Shown: positions 24,838 to 31,072 of the stretch, one piece after another | How positions within the stretch are numbered: position 1 is the stretch's first letter | Layout of the letters: each line of letters opens with the position of its first letter | Assembly (NCBI GenBank): GCA_017403825.1 | Contig: JAFRDO010000087.1 | Coordinates: forward strand, 27,240-91,239 | DNA length: 64,000 nucleotides | Source of the DNA: Kiritimatiellia bacterium | Lineage (GTDB): Bacteria; Verrucomicrobiota; Kiritimatiellia; RFP12; UBA1067 | Reading direction: 5' to 3' | Notes under the pieces: model-generated | Seen by the model: only the letters and a program-made list of their open reading frames with translations | Told to the model about the DNA's origin: nothing | Databases searched by the model: none | Translations under genes and position numbers: made by a program

Positions 24838-25830
24838 TGGGCGCAGTCGAATAAGATCCTTGTCTTTGACGAAATCCACCGCTATTCAAAATGGAAGACG
24901 TTCCTAAAGGGGTTCTTCGACATATACGAAAATATCGTAAAAGTATTCGCCACTGGTTCTGCGAGAATGGACGTTTACAAGCGTGGAGGCGACAGCATGA
25001 TGGGGCGTTACTTCCCATATCGAGTGCATCCCTTTTCCGTCGCGGAACTGGTTGATCCGTCGCTCCCCGATGAAAATGCCATCATACGCAAGCCGCGAGA
25101 AATCAAAGAGAGCGAATGGAACGCGCTCTGGGAGTTCGGTGGCTTTCCAGAGCCGTTCTTCAATCGCCAGAAAAGATTTCTGCGCAAATGGCGCTCGTTG
25201 AGAACGGAGCAGTTGCTGACACAAGACATCAGGAACCTAACCAAGAGTCTTGAACTTGACCAGATAGAAATTCTTGCGTCCATACTTGCCAACCGTTCTG
25301 GCGAACAGCTGGTCATGGCATCCATCGCAAATGAATTGACAGCCAGCGAACCGACGGTGAAGAAATGGATTGCCGTGCTGAAGTCGCTGTACTACGGTTT
25401 CACCGTTCAACCGCACTTCAAAAACATCGCGAAGTCAATACGCAAGACTCCCAAGTGGTATCTGCGCGACTGGTCGGGGTTGGACGATCCCGGAAAGAGG
25501 GCGGAAACATTCGTAGCATGCCATCTGCTCAAAGCCGTGGAGTGCTGGACAGATCTCGGATTTGGCGACTTCGATCTTCTCTATTTGCGCGACAGGAACA
25601 AGAGGGAAGTCGATTTCGTCGTCACGCGGGACAAGAAGCCTTGGTTCCTTGTCGAGGTCAAGAAATCTGACGAGCGGATATCCGAGAACCTTGCCTACTT
25701 TCAGGCGGCTACAGGGGCAGAACATGCATTCCAAGTCGTACTTGAACGGGATTACGAGAACATGGACTGCTTTAAATTCGATGCGCCTACTGTCGTATCG
25801 GCCAAGACATTCTTAAGCCAGCTGGCATAG
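24838..25830 (+). pseudogene. 5'-truncated AAA ATPase with DUF4143 nuclease-like domain
   Basis: The open frame starts directly after an in-frame TAA at 24835 and enters an AAA_14-type ATPase at its Walker B strand (KILVFDEIHRYSKW), then VFATGSARMD (sensor 1) and a C-terminal DUF4143 region. The Walker A (P-loop) and roughly the first 70-80 residues are missing, so it cannot bind ATP normally. The first in-frame ATG is 24967, after Walker B. The C-terminal part keeps the PD-(D/E)xK-like pattern REVDFVV...FLVEVKKS. The break lies about 50 nt from the symporter promoter. It converges on a second ATPase gene and ends beside a perfect hairpin. Confidence 0.8.
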
Positions 25831-25845
25831 CTCCTGCCATCATGG

Positions 25846-25885
25846 TTTAGGACGATTCTAAACGATTGTTTAGAATCGTCCTAAA
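25846..25885. repeat. perfect 18-bp inverted repeat with 4-nt loop
   Basis: Arms 25846-25863 and 25868-25885 are exact reverse complements around a GATT loop. It sits between two convergent genes (stops at 25830 and 25944). It could be a bidirectional terminator, but there is no T-run on either side, so a mobile-element or protein-binding role is equally open. Confidence 0.9.
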
Positions 25886-25943
25886 GGATGTCGCAAATGC
25901 GCAGTGGTTCTGACAGCAAAAGAGGCCACGGTCTAACCTGTCG

Positions 25944-27179
25944 CTATGGACGAGACAATTCTTCCCGTCCGACAAGGAAATCAATCACGTTTACCACGCG
26001 AATCCCGTTTCGGTCTGCAACAAAAACATCGTCAAGCGTCAGTACATACCTAGGATAGCTGTCTTCAATGGCGGCAAATGCCGCCGTCTCCTGCAGGAAC
26101 TTCTCTTTGGTGGCAATGGTGACGGCAACCTGAATATACCTGATGATTCCGTCTGTGCCCTTGACAACGAAATCAACCTCCTTGTCGGCGACCTTCCCCG
26201 TCGCTACCTTGTATCTGCGACGCAGCAACTCAAGATAGACCGTGTTTTCAAGGAGCTGTTGCACCTCGATGTCCGGATTGTTGAGGATATAGTACTTGAA
26301 CCCGAAGTCCGTTAAATAGTACTTGTTGATCAGTTTCAGCATTTCCCCGCCTTTGACATCGAAGCGGTCAGCCTTGTAGAGAAAATAGCAGTCCGCAAGA
26401 ATGTCGAGATACGAGGACACCGTGTTTGCGCTGACCTTGACACCGTTTGCGTTCAACCTGTCTGCCATTCTCTTCGGAGAAGTCAGGGATGACATGTTGT
26501 CGGCCATGTATTTGAGAATCTGCCCAACAAGCATCCTTCCGCCTTCCTTGTTGCGCTTCAACACGTCCTTTTCCAGTATCGTACGATAGACGGACTCGAC
26601 ATATTCCCTTTGCTCAGGCGAGCCAATCCTGAATGCAAAAGATTCCGGAAGCGCCCCGTAGGTAAGATAGTCCATGAACCTTCGCCGTTCGTTCGCATCG
26701 CCTGTTTTTCCGCCCACCGCGCTTGTCATCTCGGCAAAAGAGAACGGCAGCACGTTGATCTCGACATACCTTCCAGTCAGCACTGTCGCGATTTCTGACG
26801 AGAAAAGGTTTGCCGTAGAGCCCGTCACATAGAGATCCACGCCTTTCTTCACGTAAAGGCTGTCCAAAACCTCCTCGTATCGTTCCACCTTCTGGATTTC
26901 GTCGAGAAAGATGTACGTCGTCTTTCCCTTTGCCAATTTGCCCTTCAGGAATCCGTGAAGTTTCTTTGCGTCGCGCAACGGCTCGTTCTCCAATTCCTCG
27001 AAATTGAGCATTACGATCCGTGACGCCGGCACGCCCTTTCGCCTAAGCGATCTGGCGAACATCTGGAGTATCGTGGACTTGCCGACGCGGCGCATGCCGG
27101 TCAGGACCTTTATGAGCGGCCTGTCCTTGAACTGTTCCAGCCATTCTATGTAGTGCGCCCTTGCAATCTTCCTTTTCAT
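25944..27179 (-). CDS. AAA ATPase with DUF4143 C-terminal domain (intact P-loop)
   Basis: A complete 411-residue AAA_14/DUF4143 protein. Walker A is GMRRVGKST (28-36), Walker B YIFLDEIQ, and sensor-1 LYVTGSTANL. The C-terminal DUF4143 domain belongs to the PD-(D/E)xK nuclease-like clan: KEVDFVVKG supplies the Asp, but the expected ExK on the next strand reads IQVAV, so the nuclease site looks dead. A ribosome site GGGGAG and an extended -10 lie upstream. Homologues are widespread in gut bacteria and archaea, with no settled function; roles in mobile DNA or toxin-antitoxin-like systems have been suggested. It is flanked on both sides by unrelated perfect hairpins. Confidence 0.85.
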   Translation of the reverse strand: MKRKIARAHYIEWLEQFKDRPLIKVLTGMRRVGKSTILQMFARSLRRKGVPASRIVMLNFEELENEPLRDAKKLHGFLKGKLAKGKTTYIFLDEIQKVERYEEVLDSLYVKKGVDLYVTGSTANLFSSEIATVLTGRYVEINVLPFSFAEMTSAVGGKTGDANERRRFMDYLTYGALPESFAFRIGSPEQREYVESVYRTILEKDVLKRNKEGGRMLVGQILKYMADNMSSLTSPKRMADRLNANGVKVSANTVSSYLDILADCYFLYKADRFDVKGGEMLKLINKYYLTDFGFKYYILNNPDIEVQQLLENTVYLELLRRRYKVATGKVADKEVDFVVKGTDGIIRYIQVAVTIATKEKFLQETAAFAAIEDSYPRYVLTLDDVFVADRNGIRVVNVIDFLVGREELSRP

Positions 27180-27207
27180 CGTTCGGCTCCCCTGTTTCTT
27201 GCCGCCT

Positions 27208-27216
27208 ATTATACCA
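27208..27216 (-). promoter_or_regulatory. extended -10 promoter of the middle ATPase gene
   Basis: TGG-TATAAT on the minus strand, 28 nt before the start at 27179. Confidence 0.6.
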
Positions 27217-27802
27217 TATTTTCCGCTCTGTGAATTTGAGAACTTTTCAGATTTTCAGAAAAGTTCTCAAATTCACGCGCTCGCAGTTTCGCGATTTTCG
27301 CCATAGTGCCGACTGGTTTCGGATCGACACCCGTGATGATGGCCATCCCGTTTTCAAGTCTGTAGGAGAACTTGTATTTTACAACCTTCGCTTCGTCGAA
27401 CAGTCTGTAAAGCCGCGCAGCTATTTCCTTCTTTGGAACCCCGGCGAGCGCTGCCTCGATCATGTTCGTGACGCTTTGCGGCGGCATGTCAGAAATCGCC
27501 GCCTCCAGTGCATTCATCGTCTCGACAGCTTTCTCAAGGTTGCCATCCTTCACATAGAGGACGAATGCGCCCTTCATCAGCAGCAGTTTCGCCGCGTCCG
27601 TGTCGGCCTCGTCGGCCAGCTTCATCGCCGCGGCAGCGACTTCGGAGCGAGTCTTCTTGCCTGACTCAAGCGCCGCCCGCTCTGGCGCCAGCAGCTTTTG
27701 GACAACCGGCTCCGCCTGCTTCGTTTACTCCTCTGTCGGCATCGCCGTCAGTTGGATAGCCACGCAGGCCAACGCAATTGCACACGCCAATTTCGCTTTC
27801 AT
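27209..27802 (-). pseudogene. broken gene for a secreted protein (in-frame TAA and lost C-terminus)
   Basis: Reading starts at an ATG at 27802 with a signal peptide (MKAKLACAIALACVAIQLTA), meets an in-frame TAA at 27725-27727 (codon 26), and continues open to 27209. The part after the stop is coherent protein: a helical repeat-like region (KLADEADTDAAKLLLMKGAF, NLEKAVETMNALEAAISDMP) followed by YRLENGMAIITGVDPKPVG, which resembles the start of a BspA-like leucine-rich-repeat segment and then ends abruptly in hairpin sequence. Either the gene is dead or an ATG at 27625 gives a 138-residue leaderless remnant. The 19-bp hairpin at 27230-27276 lies within its last codons. Confidence 0.7.
27230..27276. 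repeat. perfect 19-bp inverted repeat with 9-nt loop
   Basis: Arms 27230-27248 and 27258-27276 are exact reverse complements. It lies upstream of the middle ATPase promoter and inside the end of the broken secreted-protein gene. The arms are unrelated in sequence to the hairpin at 25846-25885. No T-run follows in either direction. Confidence 0.9.
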
Positions 27803-27871
27803 TTTGCCTCCTTGTTCACTGACATTATACGCACGACATCGGCAAATCTCCCACGGAAAAATCATTTTTTG

Positions 27872-29179
27872 CTACGGTCGCAGCGCACCGACTGGACACA
27901 CTATGATGCCGTCTTGTCGCTGATAGGCGAAATCCCCGGTCGCTGTGACAACCATCTTGAATGCGACCTCCTTCTGCCGCGACGTGTCGATTATGCCAGA
28001 GAGTTCATTGAGCGTCCTGGCTCCCTCCTCGATGAGAGACTCTCCACCAAGCTTTATCTCGACAAGTCCGCTCGTACCATTCCTCAGGTGCACGACCGCA
28101 TCACACTCCAGTCCGTTGCGATCCAGATAATGGCTGACATCCCCATTCAACGCGGCTGCATACACCCTCAGGTCACGCACCACCATGGCCTCGAAAAACA
28201 TCCCGTAAGTGCGGATGTCGTTCATCAAGTCTTCAGGCCCAAGACCAAGTGCCGCAGTGGCAATCGAAGGATCGGAAAAATATCGCGTTGGCGACATGCG
28301 GATGGCGGCCCTGGATCGCAGTGCCGGGCACCAAGCCTCGGCATCCTCGACTACGAATATCTTTCGCAAGGCATTAATGTAGGACGACACCGTATCGTCG
28401 TCAGGACCGTTTGCATCGCCTGTCGACATGTCCTTGCGTATGTTCACTATGGTGGACTGCGTTCCCTGCAGCCTGGCATACGACTTGAGCAACAGCCGTG
28501 CGCGCCTTGGGTCGCGCGAGATGCCATCGACACGCGATATGTCGGAGTTCACGACTGCATCCACATATTCAAATGCGCGGTCAAGCGCCGTTTCTCCGTC
28601 TTGACTGACAGCCTGTGGCCATCCGCCGCGGCAGACAAGATACGCCATATCCTTCAACGATCTAGCGATGGCCTCGCCCGCCTTGAGTTTTTCCCCGTTG
28701 AATAGAGCACCAAGAGAAACCGTTCCCGCCGATTCGCCAGATTCCCACAAGGACATTGGAAGCATCCGTACACGCACAATCCTCCCTGTTCCGGAATGAA
28801 CAATGTCCTTCTTCCCGCTCCGTTCCTTCTTGTCGTCTGGAGGAACAGCCGAACCTGTCAGGATATAATGCCCCCAACCTGATGAGTGGTCTACATCGTA
28901 GCGAATCGCATCCCAAAATTTCGGTGCATCCTGCCATTCATCAATGAGGCGAGGTTGTTCGCCTTTCATCAATTCCGTTATGTCAACTTCGGCTTGAACA
29001 CGATAACGGTCACGCCGAACTGGATCGGCCATGTAAAGAGCACTTTTGGCATGTTGCTCGCAGGTGGTTGTCTTACCGCACCATTTTGGACCTTCCACAA
29101 GGATTGCTCCTGCTCCAGAAAGCTTACGCTCCAAAATTGCGTCCAAAATGCGTTTTTTATAGACTTCACCGTTTTTCAT
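27872..29179 (-). CDS. AAA ATPase with DUF4143 C-terminal domain
   Basis: A complete 435-residue protein, third of this family in 5 kb. Walker A is EGPKWCGKTTT (about 29-39), Walker B PRLIDEWQ, and sensor-1 YILTGSAVPP. The C-terminal domain keeps a full PD-(D/E)xK-like pattern, LECDAVVHL...GLVEIKLGG. It is only distantly similar to the other two, so this is not a recent duplication. The -10 box lies 7 nt from its ATG and a TTGACT -35 element 18 nt further up, so the mRNA should be leaderless. Two arrays of 23-nt repeats begin just upstream. Function unknown. Confidence 0.85.
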   Translation of the reverse strand: MKNGEVYKKRILDAILERKLSGAGAILVEGPKWCGKTTTCEQHAKSALYMADPVRRDRYRVQAEVDITELMKGEQPRLIDEWQDAPKFWDAIRYDVDHSSGWGHYILTGSAVPPDDKKERSGKKDIVHSGTGRIVRVRMLPMSLWESGESAGTVSLGALFNGEKLKAGEAIARSLKDMAYLVCRGGWPQAVSQDGETALDRAFEYVDAVVNSDISRVDGISRDPRRARLLLKSYARLQGTQSTIVNIRKDMSTGDANGPDDDTVSSYINALRKIFVVEDAEAWCPALRSRAAIRMSPTRYFSDPSIATAALGLGPEDLMNDIRTYGMFFEAMVVRDLRVYAAALNGDVSHYLDRNGLECDAVVHLRNGTSGLVEIKLGGESLIEEGARTLNELSGIIDTSRQKEVAFKMVVTATGDFAYQRQDGIIVCPVGALRP

Positions 29180-29186
29180 GCCGCTT

Positions 29187-29216
29187 ATTATAGCACATCC
29201 TACCCATGGGAGTCAA
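29187..29216 (-). promoter_or_regulatory. full promoter (-35 and extended -10) 7 nt from ATG
   Basis: On the minus strand TTGACT (29211-29216), an 18-nt spacer ending TGC, then TATAAT (29187-29192). The ATG at 29179 is 7 nt on, predicting a leaderless transcript. Confidence 0.7.
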
Positions 29217-29221
29217 TGCCA

Positions 29222-29333
29222 TTCGGTGGATTGACATGATTTCATTCGGTGAATTGACATATTCTCGTTCGGTGAATTGACATATCGCATTCGGTGATTT
29301 CTCCCAAATTCATTCGGTGATTTCGCCAACCCA
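29222..29333. repeat. array of five 22-23-nt direct repeats (TTCGGTG core)
   Basis: Units start at 29222, 29245, 29268, 29290 and 29313. Each begins TTCGGTG; the first three continue (G/A)ATTGACAT, the last two ATTTC. Spacing is 23, 23, 22 and 23 nt. The array abuts the promoter at 29187-29216. The spacing is not a multiple of three, so it is not a coding repeat. Confidence 0.8.
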
Positions 29334-29832
29334 ATGTCCTCATTCCATCCAGTGCCGCTAAAAATGCGCAATTCGCCGTAAATATGCCGTTTGATCAGTT
29401 CTTTCATCGTTTTCGTCTCTGCATATTCAACAATTGCTGTTGAATTTGCGGACATTATAGTATATAAACTCGCCGATTGTCAATCAGGCGTGGATGCGTT
29501 GGCCGCAATGGCGTTCGGGAGTTTGTGGGCATTTCGTTCGGGAGTTTGTGGCTATTTTGTTCGGTAGTTTATTGGTGTTTAGCGCACAGCGCAAACAAAT
29601 CTCCCGCTGGAAATTAGATTCTTTTTAATCGCAGAGTTCGCAGAATTGGCGTCCGATTCCGATTGTCGTCGCCCCCGCGCCTATTGTCAGATAGATTGAC
29701 GCTACATTTGCCTTCCTGTAGTGCGCGGGCAACAATCGGAATCGTCCGCAGCAAAACAAAGGCCATGTAGCCATCCATGGCTGGGAAAAGGCCTTCAACC
29801 TTTGAATGGATCAAAGCCTTCGTCGGCGTTTT
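29334..29832. other. non-coding stretch with a second repeat array and inverted repeats
   Basis: About 500 nt with no convincing gene. It holds three 23-nt units starting TTCGG(G/T)AGTTT at 29514, 29537 and 29560. Further on, GATTCCGATTGT near 29656-29667 is repeated in inverse orientation near 29742-29754 (ACAATCGGAATC), with C/G-rich inner flanks that could extend the pairing, and AGCCAT-CC-ATGGCT lies near 29768-29781. The sequence could form large stem-loops. Nothing in it matches tRNA, rRNA or a known riboswitch that I recognise. Confidence 0.55.
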
Positions 29833-30234
29833 TTATTGGTGGATGTAGTCGACGACAGAGGCAAGCTCCGCGAACCATTGGAGGACGCAGTCCTCGTCGA
29901 GTTCCGCCGTGTTGACGTCCGAGAGCGTATGCGGCCTGCCGTTCTCGGACAAGACAAGCTCCATCACGAAATACGGCGTTCCGGTAGCTTCGTCGAAGTT
30001 CAAGTCGAAGACGCGCACGAGGTGCGGGTCATGGAGGCGCGCGAGCACCTTGCCTTCGGTCAGGAACTTGTTTTTCAGGATATCTACATGCCCACCCTCA
30101 AGCGTAAACGCCTTCAGCGCATAGCGGACGCCGAGCTGTTCATGCTCGACTTCATACACTGCGCCCATGCCGCCTTGTCCGAGAAGGCGGACAATCCGGT
30201 ATGAGGCGATTTTCTGTCCCGGTTCAAACGTCAT
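29833..30234 (-). pseudogene. N-lobe fragment of a Hanks-type Ser/Thr protein kinase
   Basis: A 133-codon remnant. It has the glycine loop LLGQGGMGAVYEVEH (about 17-31) and the VAIK-type lysine in RYALKAF, then helix C and the hinge (GTPYFVMELVL). It stops at DYIHQ, immediately before the place where HRDxKxxN, the catalytic loop, should follow; the downstream DNA does not encode the C-lobe in any frame. The protein could bind ATP weakly but not phosphorylate. Truncation by insertion or deletion at 29833 is the simplest reading. No clear ribosome site was found. Confidence 0.85.
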
Positions 30235-30297
30235 AAAGAGAACCTATTCCCACATCTCACCTGAGGTTGCGGCAAAACAACTGGAATTAGGCGCCGT

Positions 30298-31038
30298 CTA
30301 CGAAAGAAGCAACGCCGAGGGAGGATCGAGGAACATCGCGCAGTCTGGGTGGAGCTGAAGGAACGACGACGGAAGCATGTTCGTGACGGGGCCTTCCAGC
30401 GCCCCCTTAACGGCCTCCGCCTTGCGCTCGTCGGGACACGTGCAGACGATTGCACGCGACCACATGATCTGCTTCATAGTCATGCTGAACGCATGGGTGG
30501 GAACGTTGTCCTTCGTCGCGAACCAGCCCTCGCCGACCTGCTGCATGCGGCACTTGTCGTCCAGCGGCACGACCTTGTACGCGCGTTCGCAGTCGATGTC
30601 GGCAGGCGGGTCGTTGAACGCGAGATGGCCGTTCTCGCCAATCCCGACACAGGCTACGTCGATAGGCGCAACGCGGATAAGCGCCTCCAGCCTGTCGATC
30701 TCGGCCTCCGGATCAGCCGCCTCGCCGTTCACCTCGTTGAACGCCTTCATCGGCTGCGGGGTCTTGGAGACGAAACGCTCGCGCATGTAGCCACGGAACG
30801 ATGCCTTGTGCGTCACTGGCAGGCCGACGTACTCGTCGAGATGGAAGCCCGTCACTTTCGTCCAGTCTATCCCCGGCTCCTTCACAAGCGCGGCAAGAAA
30901 CTCGAACTGGCTCGCGCCTGTCGCGACGATTATCCGCGCCTCGCCGCGCAACGCTATCGCCTCCCGTATCTTGTCTGCGGCGGCCTTGGCCGCAGCAGCA
31001 GCCATGTCCGCCTTGTCTTTTCCGATATAGACCGTCAT
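30298..31038 (-). CDS. nagB: glucosamine-6-phosphate deaminase
   Basis: Converts glucosamine-6-phosphate to fructose-6-phosphate and ammonium in the cytoplasm. The 246-residue protein has GFHLDEYVGL with the catalytic Asp, and VGIGENGHLAFNDPPADI, the GENGHxAFNDP form found in many bacterial NagB proteins. The start at 31038 has AAAGGAG about 8 nt upstream; an upstream in-frame ATG at 31092 lies in the preceding gene. It is the third gene of an apparent operon after a GH109-like enzyme and a glycyl radical enzyme, which places it at the end of an amino-sugar breakdown route. Confidence 0.9.
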   Translation of the reverse strand: MTVYIGKDKADMAAAAAKAAADKIREAIALRGEARIIVATGASQFEFLAALVKEPGIDWTKVTGFHLDEYVGLPVTHKASFRGYMRERFVSKTPQPMKAFNEVNGEAADPEAEIDRLEALIRVAPIDVACVGIGENGHLAFNDPPADIDCERAYKVVPLDDKCRMQQVGEGWFATKDNVPTHAFSMTMKQIMWSRAIVCTCPDERKAEAVKGALEGPVTNMLPSSFLQLHPDCAMFLDPPSALLLS

Positions 31039-31072
31039 ATGTTTTCTCCTTTCACATTTAGTTTTCTCGCCG

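Noticed and set aside
25846..25885. A standard intrinsic terminator.
   Set aside because: No T-run follows the stem on either strand, so it is listed as a repeat instead.
27725..27727. Recoding of the in-frame stop (selenocysteine or pyrrolysine).
   Set aside because: The codon is TAA, and the gene is also truncated at its 3' end.
29213..29455. An 80-codon minus-strand open frame across the first repeat array.
   Set aside because: Its residues come from the 23-nt repeats, whose period is not a multiple of three; no ribosome site was found.
29222..29580. The repeat arrays as a CRISPR.
   Set aside because: Units are contiguous with no unique spacers of normal length, the cores are too short, and no cas gene is present.
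29650..29760. The inverted repeat as an integron attC site.
   Set aside because: The R'/R'' core consensus (GTTRRRY and its complement) was not found in the right places.
29614..29814. A 66-codon minus-strand open frame in the structured region after the kinase fragment.
   Set aside because: No ribosome site or recognisable domain; it coincides with inverted repeats.
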